Notes under the pieces: generated by a model
Told to the model about the DNA's origin: nothing
What the model saw: the letters and a program-made list of their open reading frames with translations, nothing else
Databases searched by the model: none
Assembly (NCBI GenBank): GCA_027625915.1
Contig: JANTQA010000015.1
Location: 12,057,001 to 12,121,000, forward strand
DNA length: 64,000 nucleotides
Direction of reading: 5' to 3'
From: Anaeramoeba flamelloides
Lineage: Eukaryota > Metamonada > Anaeramoebidae
In this document: in pieces, positions 34,886 to 52,765 of the stretch
Position numbering within the stretch: the stretch's first letter is position 1
Layout: every line of letters begins with the position of its first letter
Translations under genes and position numbers: made by a program

Positions 34886-34950
34886 TCATTGTTATCTTCC
34901 TTCTAAATTTTGTTTTTGTTTATTTGATTTTTTTGCGAATGTAGATACAC

Positions 34951-35100
34951 TCAGAAATTTATTTTTTGTTTATTTGACTTTTTCAAACTAAAGAAGTGAA
35001 ATTTCACAATATCCTTCTTTGGTTCAGTAGCTCCTTGAGTATGGACCAAATCCACAGTAAGCGCCTTGGGCCTTAAAAAATGTTTTTTTGGTTTTTCCAA
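34951..35100 (-). pseudogene. Coding-like fragment, repeated at 59.6 kb, unrecognised
   Basis: A 49-codon frame including ALTVDLVHTQGATEPKKDIV and KFHFFSLKKSNK before TGA. A diverged relative on the plus strand at about 59637-59733 reads YVVYPIAKSDLRPKKDIVKL then PFF and stop. The DNA shares CCAAARAAGGATATTGTGAA. Sharing of both codons and peptide suggests a multi-copy protein, possibly from a mobile element, but I cannot name the family. No start codon. Confidence 0.35.
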
Positions 35101-35463
35101 AAATTTTTAAATTTCTTAAAAGAGGAAATCATTAAAAAATTTGAGTTTTTGTTTGTTAAAGAAGAGAAAAAAAAAAAGATTCGAAAAAAACGGTAGGAAT
35201 TAATACTGGTACTTGAGAATTAAATGAGAGAAATTATCAGAATAGTATCGGATATTCAATTCTTCAAGACTCCTTTTATTTTAGAATGGTCAATAAGCCC
35301 AAAATATTTAAATAGAAACAATAAAAAGAAAAACCCAAATCGACAGAGATCGCTAATGTTGATCTCTGACTTTTGAATTTGATCGTTTAAAAAATAAAAA
35401 GTTGAAGTGAAAATTGTTTTCACTTTGTCACTCGAATACCATAAAAAAAGAACAGGTTTGAAT

Positions 35464-35697
35464 TTAGTCAAATAGAGAAAACCCAAGCATATCTTCTTCT
35501 GAATCGCTTGCACACTCATAGTTTTGACTAATTGTAGGTTCAGTGTAGGAAAATTTTTCACATAATTTATCCCATGTCTCTGCTTCGTTTTCATAATAAT
35601 ATTTTTGGCATCCCAAACAAAATCCAATGTCCATGTTACAATCAAAATAGAGCCCGTTTTTATAGAACTGTCGGCAAAGAGGTGTTTTTTGAGTCAT
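35464..35697 (-). CDS. Small acidic-tailed protein with ribosomal P-stalk-like C-terminus
   Basis: 77 aa from the Met at 35697. The frame is open upstream to a Met at 35871, but that extension is Lys/Phe/Ile-rich and looks non-coding. The body has seven Cys, among them CNMDIGFCLGC, so it may bind metal. The protein ends ASDSEEDMLGFSLFD, which closely resembles the universal P0/P1/P2 stalk tail (SDDDMGFGLFD). That tail is how stalk proteins grip translational GTPases. The body is not P0, P1 or P2. Function is unknown; inference is a protein that mimics or competes with the ribosomal stalk tail. It could also be the last exon of a larger gene, though no upstream exon could be placed. TAA stop. 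Confidence 0.5.
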   Translation of the reverse strand: MTQKTPLCRQFYKNGLYFDCNMDIGFCLGCQKYYYENEAETWDKLCEKFSYTEPTISQNYECASDSEEDMLGFSLFD

Positions 35698-36227
35698 AGT
35701 ATATGTGTTTTTATGAATAAACAAAATAAAAAAATGAATTTTGAAACTTGCTAATATTGTTTTTAAAGGATAATTTAATTTCTTGGTAATCGTCAGTTTC
35801 TGAAAAATAAATTTCTGAATGTTCTCTTTGAAAAGAAACCTCAACATTTCAACCCTAACCTTATTCGACACAACTTAATAATTGTGGAGTTCATTTTTCT
35901 TATAAATTTTTGAACTGTAAAAAGTTTATTTTCTTCCCAACCAACAAATCCATTGACAACTAAAAGTGTTTCAACCAAAACACAACTTTTTGAAATATTT
36001 TCATTCACTTTAATCAATAAATAAAGATTAGAAAATTTTCTGTTTTGGTCTTGAAATAAAAAAAAATACTTAAAGAAGAAAATTGATTATTCGAATCCCC
36101 TATCAAAAAGAGGTCGATCAGAATACATTCCAGGACTACTGATTAATAATTTCTTTCTTGAAGTATCTTTCAAACACTGGACTGTTGAGATAATTATACC
36201 TTAAGAAAAATTGAAAACCAATTTATC

Positions 36228-36290
36228 AATTCAAAAAGTGTTTCTTTTTTCTGAAGACCTATACATTAGTCAATCAAATAAACAGATAAC
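36228..36290. promoter_or_regulatory. Upstream motif shared with RPT6
   Basis: Reads TCAAAAAGTGTTTC..GAAGACCTATACATTAGTCAATCAAA (bases between are T-rich). The RPT6 upstream copy at 51195-51250 is AAAAAGTGTTTT..GAAGATCTATACATTAACCGATCAAA. Both lie about 380-590 bp upstream of a minus-strand CDS in the same relative orientation. A third copy (about 37540-37605) has no adjacent gene. Confidence 0.35.
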
Positions 36291-37129
36291 AAAAAGTAAG
36301 TAAATATTGTATTGATTTCTTAGGACGACTTTTGCAATTGAAAATTCAATGGACAGTATGTCTCTTATCAGGGTTTGTGTTGTTGACAATTCTCTCAAAA
36401 TTTTATTCGGAGAGATCTTCGAAGCAAAAAATGGTATTTTTTGCAAAAATTTTAGTAGACTCGTATCATACAAGACTAAGAGTCTTACGCAAAAATTAAT
36501 TCTTGTAAGAAAAATTCACTTGAAATCACTCTTTGGAACCCTTATACCGTTGAGGGTTTTCAATTCCTTTTTTGGATTTTGAGTTGAGTTGATAGAATTC
36601 ATAAAATTGTTTTCAAATTTCAAGAAGAAGCAAAGTGTAAATTTTAGATGAATATTACTGTTTGTTTTAAAACAAAGAGATTTTTGAATAGTCTCACTGA
36701 AATTTGGTGATAATTTTGTATTCAAAACCAGAAAAATGTCATTTCCAAAATTAAAAACAGTTTTTTTTCTATCAAGCGACTCAGTTTTTTTTAAAGACAA
36801 AAAACTGACTAATTTTTGCAATATTTAATTCCCAAAAGATCCTTTCATGAAAAATTCCTAAAAAACTTTACCCCACAGGTTCAACCCAATTTCTCTTGAT
36901 CCAACAAATAGGTGTTTTGAGAGAAATGATCCATCCAAAAAAATTTTATCAAAAAAGTTTTTTGAAAAATGAAATGTATTTTTGTCATTGATCATGTCGC
37001 CCCAGAAACAATTCGAGGAGAAACACTCTCCTCTAAGTTATTGCTAGGAGATTTAATTAAAGAAAAAAAACAAAAAGTTCTCAAAAAAAATTAGATAATA
37101 TATAATTATTTTAAAAAAAATATCTATCA

Positions 37130-38880
37130 AAGTTTAAAATTTCCATAAAAAGCCAAGTAGTTTACTTTCAAAATTTATTCATACGTGGGTATACTAGCCT
37201 GTAGTCAATTAGATGTTACATTATAATAAGTATAAAAAAAAAGAACACCGAGTTTATCATGTAACTCAGGTTATATACTTTCCGGGTGTATTATTTTGAT
37301 TAATTTATTTGTAATAACAAGAAATTCCTTAAATTGATTGAAAAATTCAAAATACCAAACACTTGATTTTTGTTCAGAAATTAGGATATTTTAAAATACC
37401 CTCTTCAGAAATATAGGTTTATTGTATGAATTTGATGGATTTGATAATTCTTATATTTTTAATTAACTAAATAAAAATAAATATATTTTTTCTTTGAATT
37501 TTTATCCAAATTGTTGTCAAAATAATACTTGCAGATAGGCTTAATCAGTTTTTCAACCTAAATAGCGTGTTTCTTTTTCTAGAATACATATTCATTAACC
37601 AACCAAAGAAGCTGACCACAAACTTAAGCTAAATATGATATTGATTTCAAAAATTTCTATTATTAAAAAAGAAAATTTAAAAATTAATGATTAATTTGAA
37701 AATGGAACTAAAAAAATAGAATTATTAAGAAAAAAATTTAAAATACGGAAAATTATGGGAATTTTAGAAAATTATAAAAATTATATTGAAATTTTACATT
37801 CACATTAAAACATTAAAGAGTACATTCCCAAAATTGATTTGTATTTAAGTAGACTATCGTGAAGCGAATTAAATGTTATTTTGAAACAAGAAGAAAAAAA
37901 GTAATATTTTTATTTTGAAAGATTGATTATAGATTTTTAGTTGAGATATTTTTTGATCACTATAGTTCAAAATCACTTTATTTCCCTATATAACATAAAT
38001 TTATCCAATTTTAATTTTCTTCAGAAAATCATATATTTTTAAAGAATATTTTCAAGAAATAAAGGTTTATTGTGTGAACTTATTTGATTTTCAAATCATT
38101 ATATTTTCAATAAAAGATTAAAAGTCAAAAGAATTTTGATAACCATTGAAATTTTTTAACTGTATCTTCTTTTTATTTTGGTTAATTTTTTTGTATTTAC
38201 CTTTTTATATCAAATATTAGATAATAATTTATTAATCTTTGAAACATTCTTTTTTGTTTTGGTATATTTTGACATAAATATTTGATAAAAGCTATTTTAA
38301 AACAAATTTAGAAAATAGATATTGAAATATAAAAAACAAAAAAAATAGTTATTAGGTGTGAGTAATCCAAGATAACGAGTTATTTTTTCTCTTCTAAATT
38401 TAGAAGATAAAGATAAACAAATCTTCAAAATAGACTTTGACTAATTTTTTTTTTTTTTTTTTTTGAGATCAGATTGTTTCCAAATAATTAATTAATGGTA
38501 ATCTATCTTTTTAGAGTTTAAACGGAAAAGATTTATTCCAAAAAAAAAAAAAAATAAATATCATCAATATTTTAATATATAATTTTAGATTAATTATAAA
38601 CACCCCTATAAACGCATTTGTATCTAGAAACAAAATATAATTTAAGAAAACAAACAATTCAATTCATTAAACCCCAATTCAAAAAATTGAAAATTTTAGG
38701 ATCCAACTCTGAATAAATTGATTTGTATTTCTTTTCACAAATAGAGTAGTAAATGACATTTTATTTTTAAGGCACAGTATCTTATTTCATAAAAAATACT
38801 TGTTTTTATAATGTTCGTACAAAGAAAAGGTTTCAAGATGGACAGATTCAAAAAAATATAAAAAAATCTTAAGTTCATTT
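37130..38880. mobile_element. Family B dispersed repeat, copy 2, with internal duplication
   Basis: 38000-38880 aligns with copy 1 and copy 3 (AATAAAGGTTTATTGTGTGA, TTTAGAAGATAAAGATAAAC near a T-run, GGATCCAACTCTGAATAAAT). The 5' portion appears twice (37130-37500 and 37800-38110). A related stretch is at 51490-51660. Confidence 0.5.
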
Positions 38881-38890
38881 TCCATTTTAC

Positions 38891-39039
38891 TACAGTTTTT
38901 CCAAGTCTACCATAAAATTTTAAATAAAACACAACTGATTTTTCGATACTTGTTTACATTTTCAAAAAATTAGGAAATAAGAATAGAAAAACAAATTGTA
39001 TTTGATTTAAAATTTTATGGTAGCCTTGGAACGGCTGTA
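38891..39039. mobile_element. Tc1/mariner-like MITE, family H
   Basis: 149 bp bounded by TA. The left end is TACAGTTTTTCCAAGTCTAC; the right end is GTAGCCTTGGAACGGCTGTA. CCATAAAATTTTAAAT faces ATTTAAAATTTTATGG. A shorter relative with the same TA-flanked ends is at 59169-59286, and a lone left end at 3758-3795. Confidence 0.75.
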
Positions 39040-39687
39040 AATTTTAAAAACTTCAAAAATATTTCCAATAAAGCTTGATAAATTTATTTTAAAATATCTT
39101 CATTAAACTCAAGGGTTATAAAACTATTTAATTAAACAAATCATTAAGAATCATTTATTGATTCTTGATCATAATTTATTTTTTTTTTTAGTATGGTATT
39201 ATATAAATAAAGGAGATAAAATTTTCTGATCTTGATTCTATCTGAGATTTTTCCGAGGCAAAAATAGCTATTGATTATTTTCTATTTGATTGTCAAAATC
39301 ATTTTCAGAACTTCTTTAATCTTGACAATTTTTATAATCATAGAAAAAAAGTATAAACAATATTTTAATGTTTTAAAAATCGTTTGTGTCCCTTACCATA
39401 TTTGCAGTTTTTTATTGAACCGAGTTGTACATTGTTTTTTCTAGAAAAATTACTATTTTTTTTTTTCATTTTTTTTGGAAATATTTTGTGAAACATAATT
39501 TGAAAAAATATGCAGTTGTAATATATTCAATCAGTAATAATAATTAACTTCAGCTGGTACACCAATTAACCAACCTGCCCACTAACAATGATGATTTTTT
39601 ACGAAATTTAAAAAAAATTGTCACACCTTTTAGGAAATAGCTTCCTCTCGAAACAGTCCATTAAAAAAAGAGTATTTTGAAGATCAA

Positions 39688-40207
39688 CTTAATTTTACAA
39701 TGTTGCATATCATTTAAACAAATAAATTTATTTATTTAAGGACTATCTAAAATAATGCCACCATGGAGGTCTTACAAATTCAAACATCAGTGGATTAGAC
39801 TCTTTATTGCTTTAGATCCAGAAGAACTATAAATTTTGAAAAATAAAGGAAAAGTTATTTTGGCCAGATCAGATAATTTATTGGAAGATGATGGTAAAAC
39901 CTACAACCCAATCATTTTTCTCTTAATTGAAGTATTGTCTAGTTTCCAATTAAAGCATCTGAAAAAATGTACTTAGAAGATACATGGTTGGGTTGTGATT
40001 TTTAGCACTAACCATTAAGTATCTTATCTGACTAAAATAACTTTTCCTTTATTTTTCAAAATTTATAGTTCTTCTGGATCTAAAGCAATAAAGAGTCTAA
40101 TCCACTGATGTTTGAATTTGTAAGACCTCCATGGTGGCATTATTTTAGATAGTCCTTAAATAAATAAATTTATTTGTTTAAATGATATGCAACATAGTAA
40201 AATTAAG
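39688..40207. repeat. 520-bp inverted duplication with coding-like arms
   Basis: The outer roughly 180 bp of each arm are almost identical in opposite orientation, for example GCCACCATGGAGGTCTTACA against TGTAAGACCTCCATGGTGGC, bounded by CTTAATTTTAC and GTAAAATTAAG. The inner arms continue to match but are diverged. The left arm reads as protein-like codons from an ATG (MPPWRSYKFKHQWIRLFIAL, then DPEEL and a stop). The transcript would form a long hairpin. Confidence 0.85.
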
Positions 40208-40289
40208 ATAAAATTTTTCGATGTATAGTATTGAAAAAAATACGATGAATGAAAATAATCGCTAACAAGATTTTTAATTGTGAATATTA

Positions 40290-40640
40290 GGAAAATTGTT
40301 GTGTATCTGTAAATTTTAAATCAAATCCTTTTTCTAAATCGCTAAATTTTTTAAGAAAACAATAATAAACCTACCTAAAGTCCATGAAAGGGGGGTGTCT
40401 GTAGAATACTCGAGTAATTTTTTGATTGTATAAGTAGATCAACTGATTTTGAAAAAACAATCCAGTTTTTTTAGAGAGGTTTTACGAGAGTTTGGAAAAT
40501 GATAATTTTTCTTCTTGTTTTCTTATTTGATTAAATCTTATTTTGGACAAAAGTAATTGAATATCATTCTAATAAGTGGGTGTGCTATAATTTTCAATTT
40601 TAATTCTTTATAGAAAGGTATTTGATTTTAAATATAAAAA
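40290..40640. repeat. Family M repeat, uninterrupted copy
   Basis: Matches the two outer parts of the nested site at 13850-14790. It gives the contiguous order GGGGGGTGTCTGTAGAATAC, GATTTTGAAAAAACAATCCA, GAGAGTTTGGAAAATGATAA. Confidence 0.55.
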
Positions 40641-41093
40641 ATTACACAACAATTTTCCATATATTCACAATTAAAAATCTTTTCCTGGATTTTTTCACTC
40701 ATGGTATTTTTTTCAATATTATCACTTTGTTTTGATTGATCAATCTTTGTTCTTATTTGTCTCATAAATGAGTAAAAAAATTTTCACTTCATTCTATATT
40801 TTCCTTTTTCAAAGACAAAACCACAACCTGCTATTTGAAAACTCTATATGTTAAAGAAAAATAAATAAAAAGAAAGTTAAAATTTTGAACCGATTATGAA
40901 TTGAAAAACCAATAATACACCGAAAATAAATCTCTTTCTGATAAAGTTCCCAAAATCACAATTGTGAATAATTTGAAAATGTACCATTTGGTTATACATT
41001 TCAGAAAGCTTGTATATCTTAAAACTTTACTTTTCAAGTTTCATTTTTTTTTTAATTAATTATTTTTAACTTTGTAAAAAATACAATTAAAAA

Positions 41094-43086
<1,993 letters not shown>

Positions 43087-43487
43087 TTATTTTTTTTTAT
43101 TTTTTTTATTTATTCTTTGATTGTTAATCTATTTATAATCCATGAATTTTTTTATTTTTTTGATTGATATTTTTTGCTTTTGGATAAGATAAATTTTTTA
43201 ATCAAATTGATATTTTTTTTAATTTTTTTTTTTTTTTTTTTTTTAATAGAATTAGGAGATCGTTTTCTTTTTTTTTTGCAGAAAATTAAAATATAAATGT
43301 CCATTTTCACGAGAAGACGGAGAGTTTACAATCAGCCATGTTTGCACAGTGTGTTCGTCAATAATACACTCCATAATATAATAACAGTCTAAACAAATTC
43401 CAAAAATTTGGAAACAGCATTAAAAAAGTTTAAAGAAGAAAAATACTACATTTTACATTCAATTTGGAAATAATTTTGATTTTAAGG

Positions 43488-44060
43488 GGTCGAGTCATAA
43501 GGGGTAAAAATAATTTTCTTGAAATGGATTTAAAAAATTTTGTAATTTATATGAGTCTCAATAACAATCAAACTCTAACAAACAATTGTAAAGTGTGATA
43601 GATCTCCAAAAGTCAACAATCAAAAAAAACGACATTTTAAGAAAAAAGTACCAAAGAGCGGCATTCAATTTCCAATTTGAATGAGGTTTGAATATATAAT
43701 TTTGATAACAACTATGTTACTTTCGAAGTGTAGCTCTTTTGTACTTTTTGAGATCTCAATAATTTTTTTTTTTCATTTTATTTCATTCCTTCAAATGAGT
43801 TATTTTTATCTCAAGAATGTTATAAAATCCCGAATATGTCAAATATAGAGGGTTACAATCTAACAAAAAATTAGATTAAATCAAATTAAATCGATTTTGA
43901 ACCTGAGGAAAACAATTTGTTTTAGATTGAAAAAATTTAACCCTTTGATAATATATAAAAAGAAAAAAGATATTTTTTTAAAAATTGATTTTTTGGAATT
44001 GAGAATCCTTGGAAACAAATTTTGGTAATTTATTTTTTTGACTATGATGATCTCTTAAGG
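43488..44060 (+). mobile_element. Family G repeat, plus orientation, abutting a truncated mariner-like end
   Basis: Begins GGGTCGAGTCATAAGGGGTA. Then GATCTCCAAAAGTCAACAAT, TTTCCAATTTGAATGAGGTT, TTTGAGATCTCAATAATTTT, AGAGGGTTACAATCTAAC and TAACCCTTTGATAAT. The reverse complement of this order is seen at 59930-60480 and 45650-46140. It starts directly after about 100 bp of the mariner-like left end, so it probably inserted there. Confidence 0.65.
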
Positions 44061-44094
44061 GGGTAAGTAAAATTTTACAAATTTTGATTTCCAT

Positions 44095-45165
44095 CATTTA
44101 TGTGAAACTGAACGATTCAAATCATTTCTTTAAACAAAAACATTAATATTTTAATAAATACAGGAGTAGAATATGCCCTAGTATAATATATTTTCTTATC
44201 AATTTAAAAAAGGTAAATCAATTAAACGAAAATATTTATCAAGAAATAATAACTAAAAAAAAATTTGATTCTTGATCTTTTCTGTAATATTTATTTTTAA
44301 TTACTTATTCTTAATTTGATTTTATTTTTAATTCTTTATGAAATAGGTTTGTTTGTAATTTTTTTAAAAAACAAATTACTTTTTATTTCTTCAGAATTTC
44401 CAAAATGAATTTAAAAATCCTATTTTCATTTAATATATCCAATTCTAATTTGGGTTCAGAAAATAGGATATTGTTTTGAAATTTTCTTTGGAAATTAAGA
44501 TTTATTGAATGAATTTGTTTGATTTTATAATTAGGGATTTCCCATTAAAATAGGAGAAATATAAACCACAGAAATCTGGTTGAAATTTTTCTAAAATTTT
44601 CTTTTAATAATGGATTGAATATTTAGTAATTATTTTTTGATTCCATTTATTCAACTACTTTATTTTAATTTTTGAAATAGTGATTTTTATTTTGTTTTTG
44701 TTTTTCGATAAAAATATTATAAAAAGGATTTAGAAAGCAAATTAATAATTATATTTTCTAAAAAAATAATAAATAGTAATCGTACAAGAAACGATATGTT
44801 ATAAATTGTTTGGGATTCATACAAATTAAGAAGATAAAGAAAACTAATCTTAGAAAATAGGCATTGTTCGATTTTTTTTTTTTTCATTCTTGGTTTCAAC
44901 AAATTTATTAAGGAAAGGTGATCTTTCGTATTTATACTTTTAAAAGAAAACATTTGTTACAAATGCACACCCTTTCCGGTATATTTTTTTGGTTTTTTTC
45001 TATGGTTAATTTTAAGCATCCCGATAACACATTTTTTAGATCCAAAACCAAATTTAATAAAAATCAAAAATTTACCCATAATACTTTAAACCAGTTAAAA
45101 ATAGTAATTTTTCTGAAAAGATGATATTTATTGACAAAATACCATCTAAAAGTGAAAATAGTCAA
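44095..45165. mobile_element. Family B dispersed repeat, copy 3
   Basis: Collinear with 7690-8840: TGTGAAACTGAACGATTCAA, ATGCCCTAGTATAATATATT, GGAAATTAAGATTTATTGAA, AGAAGATAAAGAAAACTAAT, and AGATCCAAAACCAAATTTAA near the end. Confidence 0.65.
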
Positions 45166-45649
45166 TTATTATTATTTTTTATTTGTTTTAATATATATAT
45201 GTATATATGGATACTTTTAGTAGTATTATTGTTAGTGTGAAAATTTTGTCGATTTTTTCCAAAAAAAAAACAAAAAAAAAAAAAAGAGATCTACCAAACC
45301 AATATTATAAATAAATCATGTGTGCATTTTTCTTCTTTTCCCAAAGAAACATTAAATTTACAATTCAATGCTATTTCAAAGTTCTAATAATTTTTACAGG
45401 TAAAACTCTTGTAGGCTTATTGTTTAGTAATTTGAAAATTAGGAATTGATTTTGTTTATTTTTTTTTTTTTCATTTTTTCCAATTTTTAATGTTATAGTC
45501 ACTTAATTGGGTTTATTCGACTCTCTTTAGCAACTAGATACTAAAAATGATCTTAAAAAATTGTAATTCTATTGATTGAAGAAATATAAATAGCAAAAAA
45601 ATCTTCAACAGTCTCCTTTAACAAAAAATTCAAATCACGAAAAAAAAAG

Positions 45650-46140
45650 TTTGAAAGGATTCATAATTTCAAAAAATCAATTTTTAAAAAACAAAATCTA
45701 TAATCTGGTTTTATTTTTTTTAATTTACAAAGGGTTAAATTTCTCCAATTTATAAACGATTTTCTTTAATTGCATAATCAATATAATCTATTTTTTTTGT
45801 TATTTTGTAACTCTCTGGATTTGGCAGAGTAAGTTTTTTGGTAATATTCTTGGGGTGAAAATAACTCTTTTGAGAGAATGAAAAAAAAATAAAAAAAAAA
45901 AATTATTGAGATCTCAAAAAAAGTTAAAAGAGCGACACTTCAAAACTGATATAATTGGTCTCAAAATTATATATTCTAACCTTTCAAATTGGAAATTAAG
46001 TGTAACTCTTTGGCAAATTTTTATCAAAAAAAGTTACTCATTTTTCATTGATGATTTTTGTTGATCAATTATGTAACATATGACGGATTGGTTTTTAATA
46101 TTCCAAAGAAATTGAAAAATTTTGCATAAAGTTTCAATGA
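45650..46140 (-). mobile_element. Family G repeat, minus orientation
   Basis: CAAAGGGTTAAATTTCTCC, GTAACTCTCTGGATTTG, GAGATCTCAAAAAAAGTTAA, AGCGACACTTCAAAACTG and TTTCAAATTGGAAATTAAG follow the reverse order of the 43488 copy. Confidence 0.6.
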
Positions 46141-46659
46141 AAGAATCAAATTTTTTTTTAGCATTTTATTTGTTGGATATTTTAGGGGTTCTTTCGGTAT
46201 TTCTTTGATGAATATCAACTTTCAATCTGAAGTTTATCAAAAACTTTTATTTCTTAACAATCTTAATTTGATTTTTTCTTAAAAAAAAATAGAATTTTTC
46301 ATTTTATGGATACACAAACTAGGGTTAAATGGAGTTTATTATTAATTGTATTACTATTAAAATGAAATACTACTTAAAAAACTTTCTCAATTACAAAATT
46401 GGTGCGATCTCTCTATTTTGAAAAAAGATTTTAATTTTGAACACTTATTTGTTTACCTGATGATTTTAAATAAAACTAGTTTTAAAAAATTGTGTTAGAA
46501 AAAAAAAAAATTATGAACCATTTATGTGATTATTCTTGAAATAATTTCACTTTTTCAAAATAAAATTGAAGATTTTCTGGATAACAATAATCCAATCAAT
46601 TATTTTTTTTTTTTAGAAAGAAAAAAAAAAAAACAAATAAAAAATAACAATAATTTGTG

Positions 46660-50822
<4,163 letters not shown>

Positions 50823-52311
50823 TTATGGTATTGAGGTTATAATTTTTAAGAGTTTGTATTCAAAAAAAAATTAAGGATAAAAATGAAAGAAAGAAAAATG
50901 AAAATTTGTAAACCCTAAATCAAAGAGCTTGTTTCTGAAAAATAATATTCGTAGACAAGAAGGGGATAATTTAGTGGTAAACCTGTGAATAACATAATAT
51001 TAAAGTACTGTTGGAAATACCAAAATGCCTTTTAAATCTCATTTTGAAAAAGGAAAATCCAAGTCTGTTCACAAACATTTTTCGTTTTAAAGACCTATCT
51101 TTTGTTCCTAAAGCCAAAAATACAAATTTTTTCCCTCTTTTTTTATTGCTGTTGTCAATCGTGTGTGCAGAAAAGTTTAATCTGTCGTGTTTCAAAATAA
51201 AAAGTGTTTTTTTTTTGTTATAGAAGATCTATACATTAACCGATCAAAAAAAAAAACCAATAAACCCTAAATATGTCTGGTATTTATTTCTTAAAGTTCT
51301 ATTAAAAAAAAAAAAATTCTAAAAATGAAGGACCAAATTATTGCAAAATTTATCTAAAAAAATAGAGTAAATTTTTTCAATTTTTATCATTAAGAAAACC
51401 AAACAATTTCATAAAATACTGAGTAAAATTATAAAAAATTTTCAACAAATTGTATTCCTAATTTAAAATTTACTGAAAAAATGAAGGAATTAACATTCAA
51501 AATTGATTTAAACTTAGACATACCACCGGTTCGTAACTTATGTGTTGCCTTGGAACAAGAAGTAAAAAAAAGAATTGGTTTTATTTTGAAAGACGGTTTA
51601 TTGTCTTATATATATATATATATTTTTACACTATAGTATCGTTTGTACAATCAAAGATGACTTGAGTAAAAAGTATTTCAAAATGAAAAGTATATTTAGT
51701 TTTATATCGAAGACTTTGACAAAAAAGGATCAATAAAATTGGTAATAAATAAGAAGGAAATTTGACGTTGGTATCTTTAAGATCTTATATTAAAATATAA
51801 ATAAATAAAAATGAAGTATCAAATGTAAAAATTTTTTTCAAAAAAATAGACTTAATTGAAGGATTATAATCCCCTGAAGATGGAAAATAGATTACCTTAT
51901 AACTGGTTTTGTGGCATTTTTTTTTGGTTCTTGGATATTCTATTTTCAGCTTCATATTAATTTCATATTTTGTTCAAAAAAGCAATTCATATTGAATTTA
52001 TTATTTTTATTTTTCTAAAATCCAAATTGAAGAGTGAAGTATAATAAATTAGAAGGTATTTAATAAATAATTTTGATTTTTATGTTGTAAATTAAAATAT
52101 TCGTTTCATGTTTACTATTGAATAAGTTGCCATAGATCAAAACTTATTTTCAAAATATGGATTAAATTAGATTGGAAAAAACAAAATTTTATATAAGATA
52201 TTATTCAAATTTGTACTAATACTAAAATTCAAAAAAATTTTGGTTTCGAAGATTATTTTATTATCTTTGAATAATAGTTAAGAGTTATTTTTTATTTTTT
52301 TTTTAAATTTA

Positions 52312-52510
52312 TACAGTCAGTTTCACTTTTAAGGCACAAACTTTGAACGAAATTTAAGGCACAAAAAAATCTCAAATTAAGGCACAAAATTTGAATTTTT
52401 TTTTTCCCAATTTATTTTTACTTGAATTTGAGTTTTGTGCTTTAATTTGAGATTTTTTTTGTGCCTTAAATTTCGTTGAAAGTTTGTGCCTTAAAATGAA
52501 ACTGACTGTA
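52312..52510. mobile_element. Tc1/mariner-like MITE (TACAGTCAGTTCC family), copy 2
   Basis: 199 bp bounded by TA. The ends TACAGTCAGTTTCACTTTTA and TAAAATGAAACTGACTGTA are near-perfect inverted partners. Internal words AAGGCACAAA / TTTGTGCCTT give an almost fully palindromic element. Confidence 0.9.
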
Positions 52511-52765
52511 GTAGATTATTTTATCTATTAAAAAGTTTTTATTTTTTTAATTCCAATTTAATAAATGAAATTATTTTACAATTTTTTTTGTTTATTTTGT
52601 TAAAAGTAATTTATATTACTTAAATAAATGTTTTAGAATATTACTCATATTAAAATTTTAATTTTGGCCAAAATAAATAAAATTCATTTTTATCTTAATT
52701 GGTTTATATTTTATTGAATTTTTTTCTAAAAAAAATGAAATGTTTGCAGTAATGTATTTTTTATT

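Larger units (their letters stand above)
31422..34950. other. PRP39 5' flank and repeat-rich intergenic region
   Basis: 31422-31900 is the presumed PRP39 promoter side and is less AT-rich. From 32.7 kb onward lie family I elements, a family C copy (33900-34420) and a K module. No gene is recognised; the ORFs at 33216-33419 and 33923-34108 lie in low-complexity or repeat sequence. Confidence 0.5.
35698..41093. other. Intergenic region with GC-richer flank, repeats and SRP54 5' flank
   Basis: 35.9-37.0 kb is GC-richer and likely flanks the small gene at 35464. It has a short minus frame (36087-36199) after an acceptor-like site, and an upstream motif near 36228-36290. 37.1-38.9 kb is family B sequence. 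A Tc1-like MITE, a 520-bp inverted duplication and an uninterrupted family M copy (40290-40640) follow. 40.7-41.09 kb is the SRP54 5' flank. Confidence 0.5.
43087..46659. other. Intergenic repeats between convergent SRP54 and RPT6
   Basis: The 3' flanks of two convergent genes. It contains a truncated left end of the 540-bp mariner-like family (43388-43487), family G (43488-44060), family B copy 3 (44095-45165) and an inverted family G (45650-46140). No gene was seen. Confidence 0.55.

Noticed and set aside
36087-36199. Minus-strand frame after an AG acceptor reading ..LLISSPGMYSDRPLFDRGFE then stop
   Set aside because: Looks protein-like but is only 37 codons, has no placeable upstream exon and no family. 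It lies in the GC-richer upstream region of the 35464 gene.
36349-36821. Plus ORF 36349-36582 and minus ORF 36516-36821
   Set aside because: They overlap on opposite strands with no motif. They probably reflect the GC-richer flank.
39688-40207. Possible piggyBac-like MITE because TTAA occurs at both outer ends
   Set aside because: TTAA is common in this AT-rich DNA, and the ends do not begin with the CCC run typical of piggyBac. Family left open.
50955-51000. tRNA-like patch GGGGATAATTTAGTGGTAAA
   Set aside because: Resembles a D-arm, but no anticodon arm, T-arm (GTTCRA) or acceptor pairing follows.
51011-51223. 70-codon plus-strand ORF upstream of RPT6
   Set aside because: Lies in the presumed promoter region, has no family signature, and is opposed by an equally long minus-strand ORF.
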